Source of the DNA: an uncultured Alistipes sp.
Lineage (GTDB): Bacteria > Bacteroidota > Bacteroidia > Bacteroidales > Rikenellaceae
DNA: 64,000 nt
Direction: 5' to 3'
NCBI GenBank assembly: GCA_900769445.1
Contig: CAAGGR010000115.1
Span: forward strand, 62,001-126,000
Within the stretch, counting starts at the first letter, position 1, and every line of letters starts with the position of its first letter. The notes beneath the pieces are model-generated. The model saw only the letters and a program-made list of their open reading frames with translations, was not told where the DNA came from and did no database searches. The translations under genes were made by a program, and so were the position numbers. Shown one piece after another: positions 18,565 to 27,607 of this stretch.

Positions 18565-18572
18565 TATCTTTG
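18565..18572 (+). promoter_or_regulatory. -7 element of the GH84 gene
   Basis: TATCTTTG matches the Bacteroidetes -7 consensus 40 bases upstream of the chosen ATG. No clear -33 TTG is present. Confidence 0.5.
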
Positions 18573-18612
18573 CACATTGCGGGAATATATAATTAAAACT
18601 ATAACTAAAACT

Positions 18613-21102
18613 ATGATTAAAAACCTGAAAACTTTAGCTTTGGTACTCGTTGCGATGGCTATGTCGGTGGCTGTTGGAGCGCAGGATCTATCTTCGCAGC
18701 GCGGCGAGTCGCAGAACCTTGACGGTCTCTTTGGTGAGAAAATCGACCACAAGGGCATTGTTATCAACCCTACACCACAGCATCTTGAACTCCTCGAGGA
18801 GAGTGGTGTGTCGATAAGTGGAGGTGTGGTACTAAAGGGTGAGGCTAAGGCTTTTGCAGAGGAACTTAGCTTTCTAAAGCAGGGTAAAAGAGGTGTAAAA
18901 CTCACTATTGCTTATGACAAAATGGGTGATAATAAGCCTGGCTCGTACACACTACGCATCGACCGTAAGGGCGTTAATATTACCGCTGGCGAGGAGCTTG
19001 GTGCATTCTATGCTATCCAGACCCTACGTCAGATTACGGAGAGTCCAGCATCAGCAAATGGCACTCTTCCAGCACTCTTTATTACCGATTACCCCGACTT
19101 GGAGTATCGTGGTGTTGTTGAGGGTTTCTACGGCACACCATGGTCTCATGAGGTGCGTCTATCGCTTATAGATACCTATGGTCGTTACAAGATGAACTAC
19201 TACATATATGGTCCTAAGGATGACCCATACCACAGCTCTCCATACTGGCGTGAGCCATATCCAGCAGATGAGGCTCAAGAGATACGCGAGCTTGTGGAGG
19301 CATGTAACAAGAATCGTGTAAACTTCGTGTGGGCGATACACCCTGGTCAGGATATTAAGTGGGAAGAGGAGGATATTCAGAATCTTCTTCGTAAGTTTGA
19401 GTCTATGTACCAGTTGGGCGTTCGTGCCTTCGCGGTACACTTCGACGATATCTCGGGTGCAGGTACAAACCCTTACTACCAGACTGAGCTAATGAATATC
19501 CTCAATGACGACTTTGTGAAGGTTAAGGGCGATGTGGCACCGCTTATTGTCTGTCCTACCGACTATACACGCCTCTGGGCTAATCCTACTGAGCGTGGTA
19601 GCCTTGTAATTTATGGTAACGAACTCGATTCGTCTATCGATGTGTTCTGGACAGGTGATGCTGTATGTAGCGATATGACACCTTCGACAATGGAGTGGAT
19701 ATCGTCGCGCATCAAGCGCCCAGCGCTCTTCTGGTGGAACTACCCAGTTACCGACTACGCGCGTCATATCATGATGCAGGGTCCTGTATATGGCCTTTCG
19801 CCTGTGCTTACATCTAATGAGACTCGCGGTCTTGTAAGTAACCCTATGGAGCATGGCGAGGCTTCGAAGTTGGCGTTATATAGCGTTGCAGACTACACCT
19901 GGAATACCGAGGCATATAATCCTATAGATAGCTGGGAGCGCGGTTTGGAGAGCCTTGCGCCAGATGTTAAGGATGCTTACCGCTTGTTCGCTATCCACTC
20001 GTGCGATACAGAGACTGGCTACCGTCGCTTGGAGTCGTGGGAGACCACAACGTTTGGCTTCGAGGATTACACTCCACAACTCTCGGCAGAGCTTATGGCT
20101 GAGTTAAAGCGCATCGAGGCTGTGCCTACTCAGATGGAGGCTATGCAGAACAAAGCTCTCTTAGAGGAGTTGCGCCCTTGGTTGGTGGAGTTTGGTAAGC
20201 TCGGTACACGCTGTCGTAAGGCGTTGGAGATGCTCGATAACTATATGAATAGCCCTGAGGAGAGCAAGTTTGATGGTTTCTGGGAGGTGTATGTTGGTAA
20301 CCTTATGACTGAGGCGGATATCGAGGCATACGATGCTCATCGCGTAGGTACTATGAAGCTAAAGCCATTCTACGAGCGTGTGATGGATGGCCTTGTATCG
20401 CGCTACTACGAGTATCTAACTGGTGAGAAGTCGTCAACACTTACTGCTGTTGGTAACTATATCTCGCTACGCGCACCACAGGCGAAGTATATGTTTGATA
20501 ACGATCTCGAGACCTACTACCACTCTGGTCAGGCACAGCGCACCGACGACTTTGTGGCTGCAGATATGGGTATTGTGCGTGAGGTACGCGAGCTACGTAT
20601 TATTCAGGGTCGCAACTCTGTGGATGATGTGGACTACTTCGATAACGTGATTGTTGAGTACTCTGCTGATGGCGAGGAGTGGGTAGCCCTTACTGAGCCT
20701 ATGGAGGGTGTATACGATATTCTCTGGAAGGGTGAGCCATTTATGGCACGTTATGTGGGTATTCGTAAGCTCGAATCTAAGAAGCGCAACTGGCTTGCTA
20801 TACGCTCATTCGATATCAATCCAGTAGAGAAGTGCGATTATGGTTGGGATGCCAACCCATTCACTGCATTTAGCGCTACTGAGAGCCTCGATATTACTGT
20901 TGCAAATGGTGCTACATCGCTCCGCTTGCTTCTTGGTACATTGCCTGCAGAGGGCGTTGCATATGAGCTTTTAGATAGCAATAATAATATACTCTCTATC
21001 GGCACTATCCTTGCCCCTGAGCAATCTATCAACATCGCAGATGGTTGCACTACCGTACGCCTTAAAGGTGCTGTAACACTCTATGAAGTTGTTCAAAAAT
21101 AA
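18613..21102 (+). CDS. GH84 beta-N-acetylglucosaminidase (O-GlcNAcase-like)
   Basis: This exported hexosaminidase releases N-acetylglucosamine from glycans. It has 829 residues. A signal peptide (MIKNLKTLALVLVAMAMSVAVGAQ) is followed by an N-terminal alpha/beta domain (~45-160). The GH84 barrel begins 'YRGVVEGFYGTPWSHE' and has the catalytic pair D278-D279 in 'VHFDDISG'. A C-terminal region (~590-740) looks like a discoidin/CBM32-type sandwich. It is the counterpart of the well-known Bacteroides thetaiotaomicron GH84 enzyme. The TTG 36 bases upstream in frame is rejected as the start because it precedes the signal peptide. Host mucin or O-glycans are likely substrates (inferred). Confidence 0.93.
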   Translation: MIKNLKTLALVLVAMAMSVAVGAQDLSSQRGESQNLDGLFGEKIDHKGIVINPTPQHLELLEESGVSISGGVVLKGEAKAFAEELSFLKQGKRGVKLTIAYDKMGDNKPGSYTLRIDRKGVNITAGEELGAFYAIQTLRQITESPASANGTLPALFITDYPDLEYRGVVEGFYGTPWSHEVRLSLIDTYGRYKMNYYIYGPKDDPYHSSPYWREPYPADEAQEIRELVEACNKNRVNFVWAIHPGQDIKWEEEDIQNLLRKFESMYQLGVRAFAVHFDDISGAGTNPYYQTELMNILNDDFVKVKGDVAPLIVCPTDYTRLWANPTERGSLVIYGNELDSSIDVFWTGDAVCSDMTPSTMEWISSRIKRPALFWWNYPVTDYARHIMMQGPVYGLSPVLTSNETRGLVSNPMEHGEASKLALYSVADYTWNTEAYNPIDSWERGLESLAPDVKDAYRLFAIHSCDTETGYRRLESWETTTFGFEDYTPQLSAELMAELKRIEAVPTQMEAMQNKALLEELRPWLVEFGKLGTRCRKALEMLDNYMNSPEESKFDGFWEVYVGNLMTEADIEAYDAHRVGTMKLKPFYERVMDGLVSRYYEYLTGEKSSTLTAVGNYISLRAPQAKYMFDNDLETYYHSGQAQRTDDFVAADMGIVREVRELRIIQGRNSVDDVDYFDNVIVEYSADGEEWVALTEPMEGVYDILWKGEPFMARYVGIRKLESKKRNWLAIRSFDINPVEKCDYGWDANPFTAFSATESLDITVANGATSLRLLLGTLPAEGVAYELLDSNNNILSIGTILAPEQSINIADGCTTVRLKGAVTLYEVVQK

Positions 21103-21106
21103 AAAT

Positions 21107-21203
21107 AAGTAAAGGTGCGGCTTTATGCTGTGCCTTTACTTGTGTAAGAAGTTCGACGTCTTACAATTAGAGCCTGCTCAACACAATTTGTTGGACAGGC
21201 TCT
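21107..21203. terminator. Three consecutive hairpins between convergent genes
   Basis: A 9-bp stem (21107-21115 with 21133-21141) ends the GH84 transcript. A 6-bp stem (21144-21149 with 21160-21165) follows. A long stem (AGAGCCTG 21169-21176 with 21196-21203, plus an inner TCAACA/TGTTGG helix) suits the minus-strand toxin-like operon. Confidence 0.65.
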
Positions 21204-21209
21204 TAAATT

Positions 21210-21374
21210 TTACTCACGCAGAAGTTGGTCGGGCGTAAGGTGCATAATCTCACCGTCGCGCATAACCACTAAATAGTCGTCATTCTTGCGCGTACGCTCA
21301 ATCAGTCGTCGCTGCGCAAGCAGAATGCCGGCATCTATACGTTCTATCAACTCTCTAATCTCAAACTCACTCAT
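21210..21374 (-). CDS. Small protein paired with the zeta-like kinase
   Basis: This 54-residue protein (MSEFEIRELIERIDAGILLAQ...LTPDQLLRE) has one long amphipathic helix with many Arg and Glu, then a short strand-like 'YLVVMRDGEIMHL'. Its ATG overlaps the stop of the zeta-like kinase gene by 8 bases, so it is translated with it. Antitoxin function is possible but unproven, since zeta antitoxins are usually encoded upstream. I know no named family for it. Confidence 0.7.
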   Translation of the reverse strand: MSEFEIRELIERIDAGILLAQRRLIERTRKNDDYLVVMRDGEIMHLTPDQLLRE

Positions 21375-21939
21375 AGCTCAATATTTTCTGGTATGCTAAC
21401 GGGTCGACAATCTCTTTTATTTCGCCCTTAGTGCCATATGCAATCTTTTTTACACCCTCAGCGGTGGAATTATCATATATAACCCAGTAGTCGCAGATGG
21501 GAATATACATCTTTGTAAGGTTACGCATGCTGCTCTCATAGCGACGGCGGATGGTGTTTGTAGGGATGTTGTGTCCACCAAGGCTCACACGCTTCGCTAC
21601 GCGCTCGATAGCCTGCTCGGGCGATGGTAGCCAGAAGTAGAGCAACGAGACGAAGTAGCCGCGCTCGTGCGCACGGTCAATAAATTTCTGGTAGGTGCGT
21701 GTTGAGAGTGTTGTCTCGAAGGCAAAGTCCTCACCCTCCTCCAGTAGGTCGTTTATGCGCTTAAGCATCAATCTTCCCGCCTCGATAGCCATACTATCAG
21801 GGTTGAATGGCGATAGTCCTCGCGCAATCTCGTCGGCGTTCACAAATTCGTGGCAGTGTAGCATCTCTGGCAACATCGTGTAGGATGCAGTGGTCTTACC
21901 TGCACCGTTACAGCCTGCTATGATATAGAGTTTCTGCAT
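21367..21939 (-). CDS. Zeta-toxin-like P-loop kinase
   Basis: This 190-residue kinase has Walker A GCNGAGKTT (residues 9-17), 'FVNADEIARGLSPF', and 'FAFETTLSTRTY', the substrate-site motif of zeta toxins. It also has the Arg-rich 'VAKRVSLGGHNIPTNTIRRRY' lid. Zeta toxins phosphorylate UDP-N-acetylglucosamine, whereas chromosomal relatives may act on other small molecules. The protein is shorter than plasmid zeta (~290). It is followed by a coupled 54-residue gene, so a toxin-antitoxin pair is one reading and a housekeeping kinase is another. Confidence 0.85.
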   Translation of the reverse strand: MQKLYIIAGCNGAGKTTASYTMLPEMLHCHEFVNADEIARGLSPFNPDSMAIEAGRLMLKRINDLLEEGEDFAFETTLSTRTYQKFIDRAHERGYFVSLLYFWLPSPEQAIERVAKRVSLGGHNIPTNTIRRRYESSMRNLTKMYIPICDYWVIYDNSTAEGVKKIAYGTKGEIKEIVDPLAYQKILSYE

Positions 21940-22006
21940 AAAACTTACCCCTCGTCATTATGAGGATGCTACAAATATATAAAAACTCGAGCAAATAAGC
22001 AAATGT

Positions 22007-22984
22007 TTAGCCCTGAACTAAGAACTCCATCGTGTCTACACCATCGGCATAGTCGCTAAGTTGTGGGTGCTGTGCCTCGCCAAATGCTACAGCGTTCTCG
22101 ATATCCAAGTGCGATACCACGCATTGTATCTCTTCGCGATGCTCCGTAAGCCACGCCTTTACCTCGGCAATGTCGCGATAGCGTTGTACCACCACATTAG
22201 CAAGGTTTGTGGCAAACGTTGTGCCTTCGGTGGTTAGAAATGCCCCATAATCGCCAAACGAGCGCCCCTGTATCGTGTATAGTGCGCGTATAGAGGCTAT
22301 GTTGCGCCTAAGTTTGGAGTTCTCTGCATTGCGCTTAGGGAGTGCTATGTCGCAACCCTCTGGGATAAATAGCATCGATACCGAGCGACAGCCAAGACCT
22401 GAGTATGCGGTTATATCTTCAAATAGCCCATCTAACTCTTTTTTACTCTCAGAGCCATCAAGCACCGCGACTGAGTGTCGGGAGCCTCGTAGTAGGCGCT
22501 TAGTCTCTGCAAAGTGGCTTTCGAAGTAGCGATTTGCCTCCTCGCCACCAGTGGCAATAACCATGTCGTAGCGCTCCGTAGGGGAGTAGTCGTATATTGG
22601 GATTGTTGGCTCTATATTGCGCAGTGTGTCAATAATATACTGCGTAAGAACTCTATCCTTACTTGAGGGTTTAATATGAGCCTCATGCCCACTGCATAGC
22701 ACACATAGAAGGTCGAAGAAACCGACCAACGGGATGTTGCCTGCCATGATGATAGCCACACGCTTGGCAGTAGTTGCGGTAGTGTAGCCACTAAGCCACG
22801 CCTCCAACTTGCCTTTATCGAGCATCTGGCAGCATATAGCCTCCACCGCATCGAGGATATCACGCTCGGTAAACCAAGGGTTAGCCTCTACAGCCGAGCT
22901 TATAACCGCACGACTTGTCTGGCTATGCCCAAACTCTCGTAGCCTCTCGCCTAAGGTGATGAATATGTCGGATATGCTTCTCAT
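22007..22984 (-). CDS. Acyl-CoA reductase (LuxC family)
   Basis: This 325-residue protein resembles the aldehyde-dehydrogenase-like acyl-CoA reductases. It has 'RVAIIMAGNIPLVGFFDLLCVL' (NAD(P)-binding start), 'YDMVIATGGEEANRYFESHF' and the active-site Cys in 'AYSGLGCRSVSMLFIP'. It would reduce acyl-CoA to aldehyde in the cytosol. No luciferase or LuxD/E gene is nearby. It lies 6 bases after the thioredoxin-like lipoprotein gene. Confidence 0.85.
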   Translation of the reverse strand: MRSISDIFITLGERLREFGHSQTSRAVISSAVEANPWFTERDILDAVEAICCQMLDKGKLEAWLSGYTTATTAKRVAIIMAGNIPLVGFFDLLCVLCSGHEAHIKPSSKDRVLTQYIIDTLRNIEPTIPIYDYSPTERYDMVIATGGEEANRYFESHFAETKRLLRGSRHSVAVLDGSESKKELDGLFEDITAYSGLGCRSVSMLFIPEGCDIALPKRNAENSKLRRNIASIRALYTIQGRSFGDYGAFLTTEGTTFATNLANVVVQRYRDIAEVKAWLTEHREEIQCVVSHLDIENAVAFGEAQHPQLSDYADGVDTMEFLVQG

Positions 22985-22990
22985 AATCAG

Positions 22991-23878
22991 TTATATGCGC
23001 ATAAGTAAATTTTCAATATCTGCCACTGAGGTACCATCCTTTATGAGTACACGCTTATCTCTGTCGAGTAGGTATAGTGCAGGTATGGCGCTAAGGTTGT
23101 AGAGTCGCTCTTTGGTTAGCACTTGACCCTTGTCGTATGCTCTAATCCACTGCGACGGTATATTCTCTAAATATTTGTGCCAGTGGTCAATATCTGGGTC
23201 GGGGTAGAGGGTCAATACCTCCAAAACACCATTTTGCATCAGCACCGATAGAAATTCCGAGGAGTCTATTTGACGCATAATCTCGCCACATAGCGGACAC
23301 TCTGGGTTGCTAAACATCAATATCGTGTAGTTGGCTTTGATGTCGTGTAGTCTGCCCTCAGAGCCATCTTCAAGGGTATATATGAAGTCGGTAGCCTCTC
23401 TGCCGATGCGGTTTTTAAGAGCTATCTCGAGATCGTAGGCGGGGGCTATGCGCTCATACTCGTCGAGTAGTGGCGATGCAAGAAGCTCCTCCAGTACGGG
23501 AATATAGTACTCGTCGTTGCGCAGTGGCGAGTTGGGGTTGTGTAGCACAATCTCGCATACTGTGGCAAAGTAGTCGAGCATATCGTGCGATGTGGAGGCA
23601 CGACGTATCAGCGCGCGCATAAGAGAGTCGGCACTCTCGGTGGGGATTATACTCACATACTCGCTTATGGCGTAGACCATATCCTCTCTGTTAAGCTCCT
23701 TTAGTTGCTCTGTAGCCTCAAAGTCGAAGTCATCCCAGTAGTGGTCGAGTACCTCGCGTAGCTCCTGCTCGGGGCTAAGTTCTACGGTTGTGCTTGGTGC
23801 TTGCACTGTGGCTTTCTGGCTTTTGCCACCACAGCCAACTAACGCAAGAACTACAAATATTGAGATTATATACCTCAT
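22991..23878 (-). CDS. Thioredoxin-like lipoprotein (DUF5106 type)
   Basis: This 295-residue lipoprotein has the signal MRYIISIFVVLALVGC. An all-helical N-terminal part (~35-150) precedes a thioredoxin-like domain with a CPLC motif in 'MFSNPECPLCGEIM' and the cis-Pro in 'LSAIPALYLLD'. This layout matches Bacteroidetes DUF5106 proteins. It is probably a periplasmic redox or chaperone-like protein (inferred). Confidence 0.8.
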   Translation of the reverse strand: MRYIISIFVVLALVGCGGKSQKATVQAPSTTVELSPEQELREVLDHYWDDFDFEATEQLKELNREDMVYAISEYVSIIPTESADSLMRALIRRASTSHDMLDYFATVCEIVLHNPNSPLRNDEYYIPVLEELLASPLLDEYERIAPAYDLEIALKNRIGREATDFIYTLEDGSEGRLHDIKANYTILMFSNPECPLCGEIMRQIDSSEFLSVLMQNGVLEVLTLYPDPDIDHWHKYLENIPSQWIRAYDKGQVLTKERLYNLSAIPALYLLDRDKRVLIKDGTSVADIENLLMRI

Positions 23879-23891
23879 ACTCTAATAAAAA

Positions 23892-23917
23892 GAGTGCCTC
23901 ACCGAAGCGAAGCACTC
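23892..23917 (-). terminator. Terminator of argS
   Basis: A GAGTGC/GCACTC stem, with two further pairs after one mismatch, is followed on the minus strand by CTTTTTATT. It lies 19 bases downstream of the argS stop. Confidence 0.75.
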
Positions 23918-23935
23918 ACTTGTTATAAGTTTCTG

Positions 23936-25711
23936 TTACATTCGCTCTGGAACACGTATGCCGAGTAGCGACATCGCTGAGCGGATAACGCTCGCCACGG
24001 TAGAGGCAAGCATTAGACGCAATGCGCGTGTTACTTCGTTCTCCTCCTTAAGGATAGAGTGGTCGTGGTAGTAGCCGTTGAACTGCTTTGCAAGGTCGTA
24101 GGCATACGCAGCGATTACAGATGGAGCGAACTGCTCGCCTGCGGTGCGTACCACTGCTGGGTACTCCGACAAAGCCTTGATTAGCTCAATCTCCTCTGGT
24201 AGCAACTCTGCATCGGTGTAACCCTCGGTAGAGATACCAGCCTCCGCAGCCTTACGCAAGATAGAGCAGATACGAGCGTGTGTGTACTGGATAAATGGGC
24301 CAGTATTACCGTTGAAGTCGATACTCTCGCGTGGGTCGAAGAGCATAGTCTTCTTAGGGTCAACCTTAAGGATGAAGTACTTCAAAGCACCAAGACCCAC
24401 CATCTCGCAGATTGAGGCAGCCTCCTCCTCGCTTGCGCCATCAAGCTTGCCCAACTCCTCAGACATCTCGCGCGCTGTGCCAATCATATCTGCGATAAGG
24501 TCGTCAGCATCCACTACGGTACCCTCGCGAGACTTCATCTTACCCTCAGGCAACTCCACCATACCGTATGATAGGTGGAAGATGTTGTCGCTCCACTCGT
24601 AGCCGAGCTTCTTCAACACAAGCTTCAACACCTGGAAGTGGTAGTTCTGCTCGTTGCCCACCACATATATCATATCGTCGAGTTTGTTCTCCTCGAAGCG
24701 ACTTAGGGCAGTACCCAAATCCTGAGTCATATATACCGATGTGCCGTCGCCACGAAGTAGTAGCTTCTGGTCGAGACCATCTGCCTCAAGGTTAATCCAT
24801 ACGGAGTTGTCCTCCTTGCGGAAGAATACTCCCTTCTTAAGACCATCCTCCACAAGGCTCTTACCGAGTAGGTATGTCTGCGACTCGTAGTATACCTTGT
24901 CGAAGTCTACGCCCATAGCCTTGTATGTTACATCGAAGCCCTCGTATACCCAGCCATTCATAGTCTCCCATAGAGAGTATACCTCTGGGTCTTTAGCTTC
25001 CCACTTACGCAACATCTCCTGCGCAGCAAGCATAATAGGCGCCTTCTTCTTTGCCTCATCCTCGCTCATTCCTCCGTTTACAAGCTCCTTAACCTCCTGT
25101 TTGTAGTGCTTGTCGAACTCGACATAATACTTACCTACGAGGTGGTCGCCCTTCATGCCAGATGTCTCAGGGGTCTCGCCACCGCCATACAACTGCCAAG
25201 CAAGCATAGACTTGCAGATGTGAATACCGCGGTCGTTCACGAGGTTAACCTTGATTACGTTGTGGCCGTTAGCCTTGAGAATGGTAGCTACGGAGTAACC
25301 AAGTAGGTTGTTACGGATATGACCAAGGTGTAGCGGTTTGTTGGTGTTAGGCGATGAGTACTCAATCATTATTGTACGACCCGAAGGTGCTGCCATACCG
25401 TAGTTCTCAGTCTCAGCAATCTCCTTAAAGCGGGCGCTCCAGAATGATGAGTCGATAACAAGGTTTAGGAAGCCCTTGATAACGTTGAAACTCTTAATCT
25501 CTGGTGTTGTAGCCACAATCTTCTCGCCAAGCTCTGTTGCTGTTGCCTCTGGCGACTTACGCGATGCCTTCAAAAGAGGGAATACAACTACGGTATAGTC
25601 GCCCTCGAACTCCTTGCGTGTCTTCTGTATCTGGATATTGTCGCTTGTGCCATACAACTCCTCGGTTGTACGCTTTACAACGCTTGAAATAAACGCCTCG
25701 ATGTTAATCAT
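23936..25711 (-). CDS. argS: Arginyl-tRNA synthetase
   Basis: This class I synthetase charges tRNA-Arg. It has 591 residues. The N-terminal Add1 domain is followed by the HIGH motif as HLGH in 'SSPNTNKPLHLGHIRNN', the KMSK-like loop 'GKMKSREGTVV', and the C-terminal DALR anticodon domain ending 'LLGIRVPERM'. Confidence 0.97.
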   Translation of the reverse strand: MINIEAFISSVVKRTTEELYGTSDNIQIQKTRKEFEGDYTVVVFPLLKASRKSPEATATELGEKIVATTPEIKSFNVIKGFLNLVIDSSFWSARFKEIAETENYGMAAPSGRTIMIEYSSPNTNKPLHLGHIRNNLLGYSVATILKANGHNVIKVNLVNDRGIHICKSMLAWQLYGGGETPETSGMKGDHLVGKYYVEFDKHYKQEVKELVNGGMSEDEAKKKAPIMLAAQEMLRKWEAKDPEVYSLWETMNGWVYEGFDVTYKAMGVDFDKVYYESQTYLLGKSLVEDGLKKGVFFRKEDNSVWINLEADGLDQKLLLRGDGTSVYMTQDLGTALSRFEENKLDDMIYVVGNEQNYHFQVLKLVLKKLGYEWSDNIFHLSYGMVELPEGKMKSREGTVVDADDLIADMIGTAREMSEELGKLDGASEEEAASICEMVGLGALKYFILKVDPKKTMLFDPRESIDFNGNTGPFIQYTHARICSILRKAAEAGISTEGYTDAELLPEEIELIKALSEYPAVVRTAGEQFAPSVIAAYAYDLAKQFNGYYHDHSILKEENEVTRALRLMLASTVASVIRSAMSLLGIRVPERM

Positions 25712-25739
25712 ACAATCTTATACTTTATATTAATAGGCG

Positions 25740-25747
25740 CAAAGGTA
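25740..25747 (-). promoter_or_regulatory. -7 element of argS
   Basis: TACCTTTG on the minus strand lies 28 bases upstream of the ATG. A TTG is found 23 bases further up, longer than the usual 19-20. Confidence 0.5.
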
Positions 25748-25790
25748 AGTTTTCTTTGCGAAATAATCATCAAATACGACGAAAATTTCA

Positions 25791-25798
25791 TACATTTG
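25791..25798 (+). promoter_or_regulatory. -7 element of dusB
   Basis: TACATTTG lies 20 bases upstream of the ATG. No convincing -33 TTG is present. Confidence 0.5.
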
Positions 25799-25817
25799 CC
25801 CCATAAATTATGATATT

Positions 25818-26840
25818 ATGAAGATTGCCGATATAGAATTAGGCTCACAGCCACTATTTCTTGCGCCGATGGAGGATGTTACCGACCCTTCGTTTCGCTA
25901 TATGTGTAAGAAGTTCGGTGCCGATGTGGTATATACCGAGTTTATCTCATCCGATGGACTTATTCGCGATGCGTGGAAGTCGCGCGCAAAGCTCAATATT
26001 GCTGAGTTCGAGCGTCCTGTGGGTATCCAGATTTATGGACACCTTATCGAGCCTATGGTCGAGGCGGCGCGTATTGCAGAGAGCGCTAATCCCGATATTA
26101 TAGATATCAACTTCGGTTGTCCAGTTAAGAAGATTGCTAATCGCGGTGCTGGCTCGGGTATGATGCGCGACCCAGACCTTATGGTGGAGATGACGCGCCA
26201 GATTGTCAAGGCGGTAAACAAGCCAGTTACCGTGAAGACACGCCTTGGCTGGAGCGACGAGATGAAGAATATTGAGGAGATAGCTCTCCGTCTGCAGGAT
26301 GTGGGTATAGCTGCCCTAACTATTCACGGTCGTACCCGCTCGCAGATGTATCGTGGCGAGGCCGATTGGACACTTATCGGTAAGATTAAGAACGACCCTC
26401 GCATCACTATCCCTATTATCGGTAATGGCGATGTAGACTCGGCTGTAAAGTGTAAGGAGATGTTCGATAAGTATGGTGTCGACGGTGTTATGATTGGTCG
26501 AGCAACATATGGTCGCCCTTGGATATTCAGGGAGTGCAAGCACTATCTCCAAACTGGTGAGTTATTGCCACAACCATCTGTTGTAGAGCGTGTTGCAATT
26601 GCTAAGGAACATTTGCAGAAGTCGTTGGAGATAAAGGGTGATAGGGTAGGTATTTTGGAGATGCGTCGCCATCTTACCAACTACTTTAAGGGGCTTCCCG
26701 ACTTTAAGCAGACCCGCCTAAAGCTCGTTACCTCGTTCGATGTAGAGGAGATAAATTCGACGTTGGACTATGTTGCGGAGCGCTGGGGCGATTTCGATAT
26801 GCGCGAGGCAGTGCCAGCACCATTGTCGCACGATATATAA
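25818..26840 (+). CDS. dusB: tRNA-dihydrouridine synthase
   Basis: This FMN-dependent enzyme reduces uridine to dihydrouridine in the tRNA D-loop. It has 340 residues. The barrel starts 'LFLAPMEDVTDPSFR', the active-site Cys is in 'DINFGCPVKKIANRGAGSGMM', and 'TIHGRTRSQMY' and 'GNGDV' FMN-site motifs follow. The DusB subtype is assigned from overall resemblance. Its end shares a terminator with the convergent next gene. Confidence 0.93.
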   Translation: MKIADIELGSQPLFLAPMEDVTDPSFRYMCKKFGADVVYTEFISSDGLIRDAWKSRAKLNIAEFERPVGIQIYGHLIEPMVEAARIAESANPDIIDINFGCPVKKIANRGAGSGMMRDPDLMVEMTRQIVKAVNKPVTVKTRLGWSDEMKNIEEIALRLQDVGIAALTIHGRTRSQMYRGEADWTLIGKIKNDPRITIPIIGNGDVDSAVKCKEMFDKYGVDGVMIGRATYGRPWIFRECKHYLQTGELLPQPSVVERVAIAKEHLQKSLEIKGDRVGILEMRRHLTNYFKGLPDFKQTRLKLVTSFDVEEINSTLDYVAERWGDFDMREAVPAPLSHDI

Positions 26841-26851
26841 TCACTAATTAA

Positions 26852-26880
26852 AAAAGACACATCTTTGCGATGTGTCTTTT
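26852..26880. terminator. Bidirectional terminator
   Basis: A perfect 12-bp stem (AAAAGACACATC and its complement) with a 5-base loop has A on the left and TTTT on the right. It lies between convergent dusB and the barrel-like gene. Confidence 0.85.
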
Positions 26881-26883
26881 CGT

Positions 26884-27531
26884 TTAGAACATAAACGATA
26901 GATATACTCTCCAGCCACGATGCTTAACCCTCTCGCTTAGTACATTCTCAGGGTTAGGCTTAAACTGCTCGATACGCTTTGCTGAGGCGATATTCCTATA
27001 GTTGCAGTTGCCAAAGCGACCCTCAAAGCCTAAGGCTATAAAGTTGTACGATACCGAGATACCTGTTACGAAGTATGTGGCGTAGTTGCCATATATCTGC
27101 TTGTCGCCAGTAAGAAGTGAGTATGCTGGGGCGTATCTAAAATAGGTATGCACAATAACATCGTCAATTGGCTCGATATGTGCTGATGGGCCTATGTTTA
27201 GCGCGTAGTCGAACTGATTAAATTCATAGCTCTTATTCTTGCCCTCGACAGGTAGTGTGCGTGTGTACTTGGCGTATGTGAAATCTGTCCAAGTGCCATC
27301 AATGGCGAAACGTATCATGCCTGCTATCTCATCCTCGTGGAGATAGAACGTGCGACCGTTGGTGTAGTTTACAGCAAAATCACTCTTTAGCTTATCCCAA
27401 CCCTCGTGTTTAATAGTATTCTTGCCAAAGCTAATCTGCGAATACTTGCGACGAAGAATATCGGTATCCTGCGCATATAGCGATGAGGCTACGAGCAAGG
27501 ATGTCAAAAGTAGTAAAAGTCCCTTTTTCAT
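26884..27531 (-). CDS. Exported protein, probably a small outer-membrane barrel
   Basis: This 215-residue protein has the signal peptide MKKGLLLLLTSLLVASSLYAQ. It then has alternating strand patterns ('FDYALNIGPSAHIEPIDDVIVHTYFRYAPAYSLL', 'YFVTGISVSYNFIALGFEGRFG') and ends in a Phe ('RVYLSFMF'), a usual outer-membrane barrel ending. I cannot name a family. Confidence 0.6.
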   Translation of the reverse strand: MKKGLLLLLTSLLVASSLYAQDTDILRRKYSQISFGKNTIKHEGWDKLKSDFAVNYTNGRTFYLHEDEIAGMIRFAIDGTWTDFTYAKYTRTLPVEGKNKSYEFNQFDYALNIGPSAHIEPIDDVIVHTYFRYAPAYSLLTGDKQIYGNYATYFVTGISVSYNFIALGFEGRFGNCNYRNIASAKRIEQFKPNPENVLSERVKHRGWRVYLSFMF

Positions 27532-27559
27532 ATAAGTTTAGTGTTTTGGTTTCTACAGG

Positions 27560-27567
27560 CAAATATA
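27560..27567 (-). promoter_or_regulatory. -7 element of the barrel-like gene
   Basis: TATATTTG on the minus strand lies 28 bases upstream of the ATG. There is no matching -33 TTG. Confidence 0.45.
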
Positions 27568-27607
27568 GTGAAAAATATCTAAAATAGTTCACTAAATCTT
27601 CAAAATC

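Larger units (their letters stand above)
18240..18612. other. Intergenic region between divergent gyrA and the GH84 gene
   Basis: This ~370-base stretch holds the two divergent promoters listed separately. The middle part (about 18400-18520) is G-rich and contains no ORF, repeat or hairpin that I recognise. Confidence 0.5.

Noticed and set aside
21367..21939. Call as a proven toxin-antitoxin system
   Set aside because: The kinase is shorter than known zeta toxins and the order is reversed, so it is given only as a possibility.
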